Assembly (NCBI GenBank): GCA_965601665.1
Contig: OZ271833.1
Location: 620,001 to 684,000, forward strand
Direction of reading: 5' to 3'
Length of the DNA stretch: 64,000 bases
Source of the DNA: JANQNX01 sp965601665
GTDB taxonomy: Bacteria > Pseudomonadota > Gammaproteobacteria > Eutrophobiales > Eutrophobiaceae
Position numbers and translations under genes: made by a program. Each line of letters starts with the position of its first letter. The stretch's first letter is position 1. Below, piece by piece: positions 1-8,648 of this stretch. The notes beneath the pieces were generated by a model. That model ran no database searches. It had not been told where the DNA came from and saw nothing but the letters and a program-made list of their open reading frames with translations.

Positions 1-1
1 T

Positions 2-418
2 ATCCTTGGCATTACCAGCTGGACTGGCCTTTGCCGCTTACTACGGGCGGAAACACTCAAATTACGTGAAGTCGATTATGTGCAGGCTGCACAGGCATTT
101 GGTGTGGGTAACTTCACCATTCTGTTACGGCACCTGTTGCCCAACGTGATGCACATCGTCATGATTTCCATCGTACTGGACTTCAGCGGGCTGGTATTAG
201 CGGAGGCCGTGCTTTCCTACATTAACATTGGTGTAGACCCAAGCATGCATAGCTGGGGCAACATGATTAACGGGGCGAGACTGGAAATGGCCCGCGATCC
301 TGTCGTGTGGTGGTCACTGGCGGCCGCATTTGTGTTCATGTTCCTGCTGGTTCTGGCTGCAAATCTGTTTGCTGATGCCGTGCGCGATGCGTTCGATCCG
401 CGATTGAGAGGAATATAA
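2..418 (+). CDS. ABC transporter permease, DppC/OppC type (3' part)
   Basis: The 5' end lies outside the window; the reading frame is open from base 2 to the TAA at 416-418. The visible 138 residues are the C-terminal part of an inner-membrane permease of the peptide/nickel/opine ABC family. The cytoplasmic EAA loop that docks the ATPase is recognisable (YVQAAQAFGVGN, then RHLLPN), followed by hydrophobic segments and the usual DAVRDAFDPRLRG-type ending of DppC-like proteins. The ATPase gene of the same importer follows at 824, with a thioesterase gene between them, so all three probably share a transcript. Substrate cannot be told from this fragment. Confidence 0.9.
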   Translation: MLGITSWTGLCRLLRAETLKLREVDYVQAAQAFGVGNFTILLRHLLPNVMHIVMISIVLDFSGLVLAEAVLSYINIGVDPSMHSWGNMINGARLEMARDPVVWWSLAAAFVFMFLLVLAANLFADAVRDAFDPRLRGI

Positions 419-420
419 TT

Positions 421-831
421 GTGAGCACGACATCCAGTATTCAACTGCCGACCGATCGCTTACCAACGATACGCGTGGTGGCCATGCCCAAGGATGCAAA
501 TCCCGGGGGATTTATTTTCGGTGGGTGGATTATGTCGCAAATAGACATTGCCGCCGCTATTCCTGCCTGGGAGCGAGCCAGGGGGCGTACCGCGACTGTA
601 GCAGTAAACTCCATGGAATTTCATGAACCCGTATTCGTGGGTGATGTGATCAGTTGTTACGCCGATATTATAAAGACGGGAAGAACATCCATCACGGTCA
701 AGGTGGAGGTGTATGCCGAGCGTAATCCGACCGATCCAATGATCGTTAAGGTAACCGAGGCGCAACTGACCTATGTTGCACTGGATGAAAACCGTAAACC
801 CAGACAACTACCGGAACTGAACGATGAATGA
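421..831 (+). CDS. Acyl-CoA thioesterase, YciA-like hotdog protein
   Basis: A 136-residue single hotdog-fold protein, the normal size for the YciA/acyl-CoA hydrolase family, which cleaves acyl-CoA thioesters in the cytoplasm. Family signatures are visible: the N-terminal MPKDANPGGFIFGGWIMSQID segment (shown here in part: NPGGFIFGGWIMSQ) with the catalytic Asp region, then the VAVNSMEFHEPVFVGD core. It starts with GTG at 421, two bases after the permease stop, and its end overlaps the ATPase gene by 8 bp, so translation is probably coupled. Why a thioesterase sits inside a peptide-type ABC operon is unclear; YciA enzymes often prefer short-to-medium acyl-CoAs, but specificity here is unknown. 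Confidence 0.9.
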   Translation: MSTTSSIQLPTDRLPTIRVVAMPKDANPGGFIFGGWIMSQIDIAAAIPAWERARGRTATVAVNSMEFHEPVFVGDVISCYADIIKTGRTSITVKVEVYAERNPTDPMIVKVTEAQLTYVALDENRKPRQLPELNDE

Positions 832-2464
832 AGCATTAATCGAGGTAAAAAATCTGACTACCGAGTTCGGTAGCGGTGATAAGGCCGTCAAGGTAGTCGA
901 TAACGTGAACTTTACGATTAATAAAGGCGAGACGTTTGTATTACTGGGTGAATCAGGCAGCGGTAAGTCGATTACATCAATGTCGATGATGCGCCTGTTG
1001 CCGGCGGCGGCAAGGGTGACCCGTGGTGAGGTGTTGCTGAATGGGAAAGACTTATTCAAGTTACCGGAACGTCAGATGCGCGACATACGCGGCGGCGGTA
1101 TCGGCATGATATTCCAGGAACCGCAAACCTCGTTAAACCCGGTATTGAGCGCTGGCCAGCAAATTCAGGAAACCCTGCTACGCCATAAGAGCCTGCCACG
1201 TAAGGACGTTATGAAGCGCAGTATCGAATTGCTTGATGCCGTGGGTATCCCGGAGCCTGATCGACGTATCAATGATTATCCACACCAGTTCTCCGGCGGC
1301 ATGAAGCAACGCATCATGATTGCGATTGCACTGGCATGCGAACCGGAATTGTTAATTGCCGATGAGCCTACCACGGCACTGGACGTGACGATCCAGGCAC
1401 AGGTGCTCGATTTATTAAAACAGTTACAACGTGATACGGGGATGGCAATACTGTTTATTACCCATGACCTGGGCGTTGCCGCGCAAATGGCCAATCATGT
1501 CGCGGTCATGAAGCAAGGTGTGATCGTTGAACAAAAATCCACGCGCGACCTGTTTGATAACCCTGAGCATCCATATACGCATCAGCTCTTTGATGCGATA
1601 CCCAGCTGGGAAAAACGCGTCGCGGAGCAGGGTGGTGTTGATACTGATAAGACGGATCGCGAACAATTGCTAACAGTGACCGATTTAAAAGTGCATTACC
1701 CGATACGCAAGGGGGTATTCAAGCGCGTTGTTGGCCACGTCAAGGCGGTTGATGGCGTTTCAATTGATGTGCATAAGGGAGAAACCGTGGCCATCGTAGG
1801 CGAATCGGGTTCCGGTAAAACCACGATGGGCAAGGGCATCCTGCAGTTACTGCAAACCACTGACGGGGCAGTACAGTTTAACGATACGGATCTTTGCCAG
1901 CTGGATGCCGATGCACTGCGAAAGAAACGCTCTGATATCCAGATCGTTTTCCAGGATCCTTACTCATCGATGAACCCGCGCATGATGATCCGTGATATCC
2001 TGCAAGAGGGCATGCTGGCCCAGGGAGTCGGAGAAAATCGTGCTGACAGAGACCGGCTCACCGCAGAGCTACTTGAACAGGTTGGCCTGTTAGCGGAGCA
2101 CCAGTACCGCTACCCGCATGAATTTTCCGGAGGTCAACGCCAGCGTATCTGTATCGCCCGCGCGCTGGCATTGAAACCGAAATTAATCATCTGTGATGAA
2201 CCCACCAGTGCACTGGATGTGTCAGTGCAGGCACAGATACTTGCCTTGTTGAAAGAGTTGCAGCAGGAATACCAGATCAGTTACCTGTTTATTACGCACA
2301 ATATCAGCGTTGTCGAATACATTGCCCATTATGTTGCTGTAATGTACAAGGGCAAGCTCGTTGAGCAGGGTAAGGTCGACCAGGTATTGCTAAACCCGCA
2401 GAATGAATACACGCAAAAGCTTTTATCCGCGGTTCCCCGTGTTGAAAACAAGGTAACCGCTTAA
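824..2464 (+). CDS. Fused double ATP-binding subunit of peptide-type ABC transporter (YejF/GsiA-like)
   Basis: A 546-residue protein with two complete ABC ATPase domains in tandem, roughly residues 5-265 and 285-540. Each half has Walker A (GESGSGKS and GESGSGKT), a Q-loop, the signature (FSGGMKQR and FSGGQRQR), Walker B (LLIADEPTTALD and LIICDEPTSALD) and the H-loop (FITHDL and FITHNI). The C-terminal oligopeptide-transporter extension is present after the second domain (NPQNEYTQKLLSAVP). This single-chain DppD-DppF architecture matches YejF and GsiA, which energise uptake of peptides or glutathione. The start overlaps the thioesterase gene by 8 bp. The gene closes the operon; no obvious hairpin terminator follows. 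Confidence 0.95.
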   Translation: MNEALIEVKNLTTEFGSGDKAVKVVDNVNFTINKGETFVLLGESGSGKSITSMSMMRLLPAAARVTRGEVLLNGKDLFKLPERQMRDIRGGGIGMIFQEPQTSLNPVLSAGQQIQETLLRHKSLPRKDVMKRSIELLDAVGIPEPDRRINDYPHQFSGGMKQRIMIAIALACEPELLIADEPTTALDVTIQAQVLDLLKQLQRDTGMAILFITHDLGVAAQMANHVAVMKQGVIVEQKSTRDLFDNPEHPYTHQLFDAIPSWEKRVAEQGGVDTDKTDREQLLTVTDLKVHYPIRKGVFKRVVGHVKAVDGVSIDVHKGETVAIVGESGSGKTTMGKGILQLLQTTDGAVQFNDTDLCQLDADALRKKRSDIQIVFQDPYSSMNPRMMIRDILQEGMLAQGVGENRADRDRLTAELLEQVGLLAEHQYRYPHEFSGGQRQRICIARALALKPKLIICDEPTSALDVSVQAQILALLKELQQEYQISYLFITHNISVVEYIAHYVAVMYKGKLVEQGKVDQVLLNPQNEYTQKLLSAVPRVENKVTA

Positions 2465-2496
2465 TTCAGTGACAAGACTATATCAGCGCTAACCGA

Positions 2497-3828
2497 TTAT
2501 TCATTATCCTGGTTTAGTTGTCCTATTGAAGCGACCACGGAGCCTGTCGCATTACTGATTTGTTCTATCACTGAACTGATTTGATCGACCAGACCGACAC
2601 CTGCATCCACGTCAGATAAACTGGTGTCCATAGAGCTGGTGGCATCTTTTACCAGTTCGAGGTTTTTAGTCACTACGCTGGCAATTTCCGAGGTTGACGC
2701 CGATGTCCTTGCAGCCAGTTGCCTGACTTCATCAGCAACAACGGCAAAACCGCGACCCTGTTCACCGGCCCGTGCAGCCTCGATAGCAGCATTCAACGCA
2801 AGTAAATTGGTTTGGTCGGCAATGTCGCTGATCGTCTTGACAATATTTTTTATCTGGTCTGCCTGTGTATTCAGTTCATTCAACGTCGCTGAGGCCTTCT
2901 GAATATTACTGGCCAGATCGTTCATCAGTACTCTTGAGTTTGATGCAACGTTGGTCCCTTCTATTGCCGCTTTTTCAGTTTCCATTGATGTAGCGCTGGC
3001 GACTTCCTGTGCATTTTGCGCACGGTTAACCCGTTCCGTAATGTCAGAAGCAAACTTAATGACCCTGATCAGTTTCCCTTTGACGTCATAGATAGGACTA
3101 TAACTGGCTTCAAGCCATACGGTATCACCATTGCTGTTAACTCGCTTGAAGCGTCCTTGCATGTGTTCACCTCGACCCAGTCGGTCCCAGAATTGCCTGT
3201 ACTCCGCTGAGTTAGCCAACTCTTCAGTACAAAACATACGGTGATGTTGACCAACAATGTCTTTCAGTTCGTAGCCTGCGGTTAACAGGAAGTTCTGGTT
3301 GGCATTGATAATTGTGCCATCAAGTTCGAATTCGATAACGGCCATGGTCTGATTTACGGCCTCGATAGTGCATTTCTGTAGATGAAGATCGTTAGTCGTG
3401 TCCGTTATATCAGCAGCGATCTTGATAATCTTGATAACTTCGCCGTCAGTTGACAAGACCGGGTAATACGTTGCGTCCAACCATATTGTTTTGTCTGCGC
3501 TGGTGATGCGCTCTACCGTATCCGATAAATATTCGCCGGCATTCAGTTTATCCCAGTGATCTGCGTACTCCTGGCTCTGGGCATATTCCGGTTTACAGAA
3601 CATGCGATGGTGTTGGCCGACAATGTCATCCAGCGTGTAGCCCATGGCCTGTTGGAAGTTCTTGTTGGCGGTAATAATTGTTGCATCAGGATTAAATTCA
3701 ATAATGGCCATTGAGCGGTCCAATGCCTCGTATTTCGCGCGTAAATCTGTGTTTTGCAGTTCAAGCTCGGCAATGCGTTTGGCCTGTTCAGCAATAAGTT
3801 TGTTCTTTATTGATATGGACTTAAACAT
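2497..3828 (-). CDS. Soluble PAS-PAS methyl-accepting chemotaxis protein (BdlA/Aer-like)
   Basis: A 443-residue receptor without any transmembrane segment. A short coiled N-terminus is followed by two closely similar PAS domains (about residues 35-150 and 155-270), each carrying the NxNFxxxxGY and VGQHHRMFC motifs and a WLxAxYxPxxDxxGxxxxIIKxAxDIT core. From about 290 to the end is a chemoreceptor signalling domain with the conserved hairpin tip (NLLALNAAIEAARAGEQGRG). Architecture and PAS sequence resemble BdlA and Aer-type sensors, which detect redox state or oxygen, often through haem or FAD, and signal to CheA/CheW. The ligand is not known here. It stands alone, tail to tail with the ABC operon; the chemosensory operon at 41-52 kb could be its partner, but nothing proves that. 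Confidence 0.92.
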   Translation of the reverse strand: MFKSISIKNKLIAEQAKRIAELELQNTDLRAKYEALDRSMAIIEFNPDATIITANKNFQQAMGYTLDDIVGQHHRMFCKPEYAQSQEYADHWDKLNAGEYLSDTVERITSADKTIWLDATYYPVLSTDGEVIKIIKIAADITDTTNDLHLQKCTIEAVNQTMAVIEFELDGTIINANQNFLLTAGYELKDIVGQHHRMFCTEELANSAEYRQFWDRLGRGEHMQGRFKRVNSNGDTVWLEASYSPIYDVKGKLIRVIKFASDITERVNRAQNAQEVASATSMETEKAAIEGTNVASNSRVLMNDLASNIQKASATLNELNTQADQIKNIVKTISDIADQTNLLALNAAIEAARAGEQGRGFAVVADEVRQLAARTSASTSEIASVVTKNLELVKDATSSMDTSLSDVDAGVGLVDQISSVIEQISNATGSVVASIGQLNQDNE

Positions 3829-4173
3829 AGTAACCTACTGAATTGCTTATTATTTTAGTATTGAAAAAAATCACTTTCGTATTATGTTGCAATCTATAAA
3901 TCGACATCTTGTTGCCAAACTTTAGTCATTCGCTGGGTTGTTACGCTACCTCGTGGGTTCGCCGCTGTTCCGGGCAGCGGTTGAAGTTATGTCGTACCTG
4001 GTAGGCAGGCAACTGGCAGTGGATAGCGTCGTGTCTATGTACTCAACGTATATCAATTACTGGCGTGCCGGCATCGACACCGACAAGGTGTGAACAATGA
4101 ATGAAAATTCGTATGCTTTTTACTTTCGCAAGTGAGGACTACAATAGCTATTTTGTCGATGGAGATGAACTAT
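3829..4173. other. Intergenic gap between PAS receptor and YHYH gene
   Basis: Divergent gap of about 345 bases that must hold the promoters of both neighbours. The first 100 bases are A+T-rich, the rest has the composition of coding DNA and contains the possible small ORF at 3938-4093. No hairpin or clear sigma-70 promoter was convincing by eye. Confidence 0.5.
3938..4093 (+). CDS. Possible small ORF or gene remnant (51 codons)
   Basis: In the gap between the PAS receptor and the YHYH gene, one frame stays open from 3926 to a TGA at 4091-4093. TTG at 3938 gives 51 residues and ATG at 3989 gives 34. Codon choice is orderly (tac, ctg, gtg, ggc, gcc, gac, acc), unlike random intergenic DNA, and the product contains YLVGSPLFRAAVEVM and YINYWRAGIDTDKV. 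I do not recognise it. There is no clear ribosome site. It may be the C-terminal remnant of a longer gene lost by deletion, or a small protein. Confidence 0.3.
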   Translation: MLRYLVGSPLFRAAVEVMSYLVGRQLAVDSVVSMYSTYINYWRAGIDTDKV

Positions 4174-5331
4174 ATGGAACGAATTGGCCAGTTCTTGCTC
4201 GCTTTATGTTTAAGTTGTGTGGTTTTGTTCTCTCATGCACATGGCGACTGGGAAGAAATTGGCTATACCACTGGCAAGGCGGCAATGGACAATCGTTCAC
4301 TCAGTAAACCCGCACGCAACAGCATCTATTCCTGTAATTTTTCCAGCATGGGCAATGCGTTGTCCGGTCGATTCTGGGTTCAACCAGATGGTACGATCTA
4401 TTTCCTGAAGAAACCTTTCGTGAAGGGCAGTAGAAACTGGAACGCCAAGCTGAGCATCTCAGAAAGTAACCCAAACACGACGATCACGGGTAACGGCCTG
4501 CCCAGTCATGCGACTGGCGACTTTCCTATTGATCGTAGCTCGACGGCGTATCAATACGATCGTAATCCGTCGTCGATCCGTTCGCAAACTATCCGCTATT
4601 CTATTCCTGGCAACCCCGGGATCGCCGAAGAGCCGACTTGCTTGCCCATGGGTACGATTGGGATTGCGTTTACCGGTGGTGCCTTTTTCAATGCGCTGGA
4701 TGCCGAGCGCCGTGATGCCGTGGCTAACGAGATCTTTGACGCCTGCGAGGGCCATCCGCAACCACAGGGTTTATATCACTACCATCACAACTCGCCGTGC
4801 TTTGAACAGGGCGAGGACAATGAACATTCACCACAGGTTGGGTATGCGCTGGACGGTTTTGGTATCTATGGTCCAAAAGATGAGGGCGGTAAGTTGATAA
4901 GCAATAGCGAACTGGATGAATGCCATGGCCATGTTGGCAAAGCTGTCGACAGGAATGGCAATACCATTAACGAGTATCACTATCATATTAATAATGAGTT
5001 TCCGTATACCCTGGGTTGTTTCAAGGGCGAAATTGAAGAATCAATGCTTAACATGCGACCACCCGGAGGTGAAGGACCCTCGGGTTATGGTGGTGGTCGT
5101 GAAGCTGGGCTAAGAGGTGGCCCATCAGGTGGAGACAGGCAAGGCGGCCCTGATGGTATGCGCGGCGGCCGACCGGATCTATCGAAAGCTGCAAAACAAC
5201 TGGGTGTCAGTGAACGAGACTTGATGCGCGCACTGGGCCCACCACCACCGGATTTCAGGAGCGCCGCGCAGAAGCTGGGTGTGAGTGAGAGAGACTTGCA
5301 GGAAGCGATGCGGCCAGCAGGTGCACCTTGA
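4174..5331 (+). CDS. Exported YHYH-domain protein
   Basis: The frame is open from a GTG at 4132, but ATG 4174 is preferred: GGAG at 4161-4164 lies 9 bases upstream, and the product then begins with a good signal peptide (MERIGQFLLALCLSCVVLF, cleavage near SHAHG). The 385-residue protein carries the YHYH domain, named for its motif; LYHYHHNSPCF and EYHYHINNEFPYTLGCFKG are both present. These proteins are extracytoplasmic and poorly characterised; paired His and Cys residues suggest metal or disulfide chemistry (inference). The C-terminal third is Gly/Arg/Pro-rich, then ends in two copies of a short helical motif (AAKQLGVSERDLMRAL and AAQKLGVSERDLQEAM). A methyltransferase gene follows 32 bp downstream. 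Confidence 0.85.
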   Translation: MERIGQFLLALCLSCVVLFSHAHGDWEEIGYTTGKAAMDNRSLSKPARNSIYSCNFSSMGNALSGRFWVQPDGTIYFLKKPFVKGSRNWNAKLSISESNPNTTITGNGLPSHATGDFPIDRSSTAYQYDRNPSSIRSQTIRYSIPGNPGIAEEPTCLPMGTIGIAFTGGAFFNALDAERRDAVANEIFDACEGHPQPQGLYHYHHNSPCFEQGEDNEHSPQVGYALDGFGIYGPKDEGGKLISNSELDECHGHVGKAVDRNGNTINEYHYHINNEFPYTLGCFKGEIEESMLNMRPPGGEGPSGYGGGREAGLRGGPSGGDRQGGPDGMRGGRPDLSKAAKQLGVSERDLMRALGPPPPDFRSAAQKLGVSERDLQEAMRPAGAP

Positions 5332-5363
5332 TTAATTGATAGCTTTAGCAACGCTATGGACTC

Positions 5364-5984
5364 ATGGATTTAAACAAGTTGGAAAAACTGACGATTGGTC
5401 ACTATAACGATCGTGCCCAGTCTTTTTGGGAGGGCACGCGCGACCATGATGTGAGTCAGAATATTCAGGCCTTGCTGAGTGCATGCCCCGAAAAAGATCG
5501 TCTTGATATCCTCGATTTTGGCTGTGGCCCGGGGCGGGACCTATACACTTTCAAATCATTAGGTCATCGTCCCGTAGGACTTGATGGCAGCGCCGCTTTT
5601 TGTGCCATGGCCAGCGACTATGGCGGTTGTGAGGTATTGCATCAGCAGTTCCTCAAACTTGAACTGGAAGAAAACCGTTTCGATGCCGTGTTTGCCAATG
5701 CTTCTCTATTCCATATACCAGCACGGGAGTTGCCGCGCGTGTTAAATCAACTGCACCAGACGTTACGACCGGAAGGAATCCTGTTCTCATCCAACCCGCG
5801 CGGTGTTTCCGAGGGGTTTTACGGCGAAAGGTATGGCCACTATATGGAACTGGATGTAACCGCAGACTTTTTACATCAAGCAGGGTTTCAAATTTTGCAC
5901 CATTACTATCGCCCGGCAGGGTTACCGTGCGACCAGCAGCCATGGCTGGCGATTGTAAGCCAGGCATTTGCGAACGAGGGTTAG
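5364..5984 (+). CDS. Class I SAM-dependent methyltransferase
   Basis: A 206-residue protein with the Rossmann methyltransferase fold. Motif I is clear (ILDFGCGPGRDL), followed by the acidic end of strand 2 (VGLDGSAAF), an FDAVFANASLFHI post-motif, and the PEGILFSSNPRG segment typical of UbiE/BioC-like small-molecule methyltransferases. It is cytoplasmic, with no signal peptide. The substrate is unknown. It lies 32 bp after the YHYH gene in the same direction and may be co-transcribed, though no functional link is known. Confidence 0.9.
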   Translation: MDLNKLEKLTIGHYNDRAQSFWEGTRDHDVSQNIQALLSACPEKDRLDILDFGCGPGRDLYTFKSLGHRPVGLDGSAAFCAMASDYGGCEVLHQQFLKLELEENRFDAVFANASLFHIPARELPRVLNQLHQTLRPEGILFSSNPRGVSEGFYGERYGHYMELDVTADFLHQAGFQILHHYYRPAGLPCDQQPWLAIVSQAFANEG

Positions 5985-6089
5985 CTACTCAATGTTTCTT
6001 GCAAGCAGAAATTCTTTGCATAGAACTGATAGATTTACTTTAAGTTAGAAAAGTAAATTGATTCGAATCAGGCAAACTTTACCTAATAA

Positions 6090-6233
6090 TTATATCGATG
6101 GGCCAATACCACGCTGTTTCCTGGCTGTCTCGTTATTCTTTGGTTTTCGATACCAGACAAAAAATGCGTAAAGCAGAACACCTATGACAATGGTGTTGCC
6201 AAGGAAGAGGAGTATTATAATTACTGTATTCAT
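6090..6233 (-). CDS. Small single-pass membrane protein (47 aa)
   Basis: Reading the minus strand from ATG at 6233 to TAA at 6090-6092 gives 47 residues: a hydrophobic helix (roughly residues 3-28, containing IIILLFLGNTIVIGVLLYAF) followed by a basic tail (WYRKPKNNETARKQR). This is a normal type for small inner-membrane proteins with a cytoplasmic positive tail. An AGAG run lies about 6 bases before the start. It begins 53 bp after the glutathione reductase stop on the same strand, so it may be the last cistron of that unit. Function unknown. Confidence 0.5.
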   Translation of the reverse strand: MNTVIIILLFLGNTIVIGVLLYAFFVWYRKPKNNETARKQRGIGPSI

Positions 6234-6286
6234 AGTGTCACTCTTGTGCCATTATATTTGATATATCGGCACATGGGCGCACAACA

Positions 6287-7642
6287 TTAATTCGTAGCGG
6301 GCTCCCTCATCGTCACAAATTCTTCCGCTGCGGTCGGGTGAATACCGATTGTTGAATCAAATACCTTCTTGGTCGCCCCGGCTTTAATGGCAATACCAAT
6401 CCCCTGGATGATCTCGCCAGCATCAGGACCGAGCATGTGAACGCCGATAACGCGGTCACTTTTCTTGTCAACAATCATTTTCATGAATGTTTTTTCATCG
6501 CTATCCGTGAGCGATAACTTCATCGGTGTGAACTTTGATTTATAGATATCGACATCGTCATATTTGGCGCGTGCTTCTTCTTCCGTTAATCCGACTGTGC
6601 CAAGATTAGGCTGGCTGAATACCGTTGTTGGTATGTCGTTGTAATCCACAGCGCCATCCTGACCACCGTACAGGCGTCGCGCCAGCACCATACCTTCTGC
6701 CAATGCTACGGGAGTTAACTGTACGCGATCGGTTACGTCACCAATTGCATAGATAGATGGAATATTTGTTTGATATTCGTCGTTGACCTTGATAGCGCCG
6801 TTCTTGTCCACTGCCACACCAACCTGCTCAAGGCCGAGATTGGCTGTTAATGGTTTGCGACCCGTGGCATACATAATCTGACCTGCCTCAAGTGTGTCGC
6901 CATCTTCCAGCGTGGCCCTTAGCGTTTCCCCATCCTTGTCGATGCTGGCTATGTTTGTATTAAAGTGGATGTTAATTCCTTTCTTCTGCATCTCCTCGTA
7001 AAGAGTTTCACGTATCTCCTGATCAAAACCACGCAGGAACAAGGGTCCTCGATAGAGCAGGGTAGTATCGACACCAAGACCATGATAAATACCGGCAAAT
7101 TCAACCGCGATGTATCCACCACCGACGATAATGATTTTTTCAGGCAGTTTTTTAAGGTAAAACGCCTCGTTGGATGAAATGATATGTTCCTTACCGGGAA
7201 TAGCGGGGATAGAAGGCCAACCACCTGTAGCAACCAGAATTCGCTCAGCGGTTATCTGTTTATTGCCTACTTCAACGGTATGTTCATTAACAAGAATGGC
7301 GCGACCGTTAATGATTTCTACACCAGCACTGCCGAGTATCCGTTCATAGACGCCGTTCAGCCTTTCTATTTCTGTGTTTTTATTGTTTAACAGCTTTTGC
7401 CAGTCAAATGAGGTATCGCCGAACTCCCAGCCAAAGCCTCGTGCATTTTCGAAATCCTCGGCAAAATGTGATGCATAGACAAATAACTTCTTCGGCACAC
7501 AACCGACATTGACGCAGGTGCCACCCAGGTAACGATCTTCTGCGACGGCCACGCGCGCACCCAGCCCGGCAGACATGCGTGCTGCACGTACGCCACCGGA
7601 GCCGGCGCCAATTACAAACAGGTCGTAGTCAAAATCAGTCAT
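6287..7642 (-). CDS. gor: Glutathione-disulfide reductase
   Basis: A 451-residue flavoprotein of the pyridine nucleotide-disulfide oxidoreductase family, full length for bacterial Gor. It has the FAD-binding GAGSGGVRAARMSA motif, the redox-active pair in GGTCVNVGCVPKKL, the NAD(P) site (IIVGGGYIAVEFAG), the second FAD motif (IYAIGDVTDRVQLTPVA), and the C-terminal HPTAAEEFVTMREP that supplies the catalytic His-Glu pair to the partner subunit. These together distinguish Gor from lipoamide and mercuric reductases. It reduces oxidised glutathione with NADPH in the cytoplasm. GGAAC lies about 7 bases before the ATG. It is divergent from the cation exporter gene, sharing a 121-bp promoter region. 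Confidence 0.95.
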   Translation of the reverse strand: MTDFDYDLFVIGAGSGGVRAARMSAGLGARVAVAEDRYLGGTCVNVGCVPKKLFVYASHFAEDFENARGFGWEFGDTSFDWQKLLNNKNTEIERLNGVYERILGSAGVEIINGRAILVNEHTVEVGNKQITAERILVATGGWPSIPAIPGKEHIISSNEAFYLKKLPEKIIIVGGGYIAVEFAGIYHGLGVDTTLLYRGPLFLRGFDQEIRETLYEEMQKKGINIHFNTNIASIDKDGETLRATLEDGDTLEAGQIMYATGRKPLTANLGLEQVGVAVDKNGAIKVNDEYQTNIPSIYAIGDVTDRVQLTPVALAEGMVLARRLYGGQDGAVDYNDIPTTVFSQPNLGTVGLTEEEARAKYDDVDIYKSKFTPMKLSLTDSDEKTFMKMIVDKKSDRVIGVHMLGPDAGEIIQGIGIAIKAGATKKVFDSTIGIHPTAAEEFVTMREPATN

Positions 7643-7763
7643 AGTATGTTCCTTTTAATAATGTATCCGAAACGCAAATGCGTCTCTATTTGAGAATATT
7701 TATAGTCTTCATAGTGAAACATGATAAACCAATATTGTTGCAGGAGATGCTACAGTTACCAAT

Positions 7764-8648
7764 ATGGTTACTGTACCGGTAAAAAAAGAACAACAATCAG
7801 CATTACTGCGCGCGGCGACGCTGGCCTCTGTCTGCGTTTCCATCTTTTTAATCCTGATAAAGCTCGTAGCCTATACCTTAACTGGCTCGGTCACGTTGCT
7901 GTCCAGCTTGCTGGATTCTTTCCTCGATTCGCTGGCCTCGATAATTAACCTGATTGCCGTACGCCATGCCTTACAACCGGCAGATAAGGAGCATCGTTTC
8001 GGTCATGGTAAAGCCGAGGCACTGGCAGGCTTTTCACAGGCCGGGTTCATTATTGCATCGTCAGGTTTTCTGATGTTCGAGGCAATCAGGCGTTTATATA
8101 ATCCGGAACCATTGGCCTACGCTAACACAGGGATACTCGTGATTGTTATTTCCCTTATCGTCACATTTGCACTGGTCCGGTTTCAGATCTACGTTGTGGA
8201 ACAAACCGGTTCCGTTGCTGTAAAGGCGGACTCAATTCATTACATGAGCGATTTTTTGCTGAATGGACTTGTCATTCTCTCCCTGTTACTGGTTGGCAAG
8301 TTGCAGCTGTGGTGGATTGATTCGGCCTTTGCTATTGGTATTGCCATCTACATCCTCTGGAGTGCCCGGGCTATTGCGATACGTTCAATTAATCAGTTGA
8401 TGGATCGTGAACTGGACGATGACGAACGTGCGCGTATTATCGATATTGTCAAGCAACAGGGGCAGGTGATCGGTATGCATGACCTGCGTACACGTCAGTC
8501 CGGGCGCGATATCTTTATCCAGTTTCACATAAACATGGACAGGCGCCTGAGCCTGTCGGAGGCGCATTCAATTACGCAGGCTGTACACAATCGTCTGGTA
8601 GAGGTCTATCCGGATGCCGACATCCTGATACACGAGGACCCGGTTTAG
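7764..8648 (+). CDS. fieF: Cation diffusion facilitator, FieF/YiiP-type divalent metal exporter
   Basis: A 294-residue inner-membrane antiporter closely resembling E. coli FieF (YiiP), which exports Zn2+ or Fe2+ in exchange for protons. The transport-site pairs are visible: D51 and D55 in LLDSFLDS, and H159 and D163 in HYMSD. The QPADKEHRFGHGKAEALA loop and the C-terminal cytoplasmic metal-binding domain (HDLRTRQSG, ILIHEDP) are both conserved. Length is normal. The start codon ATG 7764 lacks a well-placed ribosome site; AGGAG at 7742-7746 is 17 bases away. The end overlaps the convergent reductase gene by 4 bp. Metal specificity cannot be decided from sequence alone. Confidence 0.93.
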   Translation: MVTVPVKKEQQSALLRAATLASVCVSIFLILIKLVAYTLTGSVTLLSSLLDSFLDSLASIINLIAVRHALQPADKEHRFGHGKAEALAGFSQAGFIIASSGFLMFEAIRRLYNPEPLAYANTGILVIVISLIVTFALVRFQIYVVEQTGSVAVKADSIHYMSDFLLNGLVILSLLLVGKLQLWWIDSAFAIGIAIYILWSARAIAIRSINQLMDRELDDDERARIIDIVKQQGQVIGMHDLRTRQSGRDIFIQFHINMDRRLSLSEAHSITQAVHNRLVEVYPDADILIHEDPV

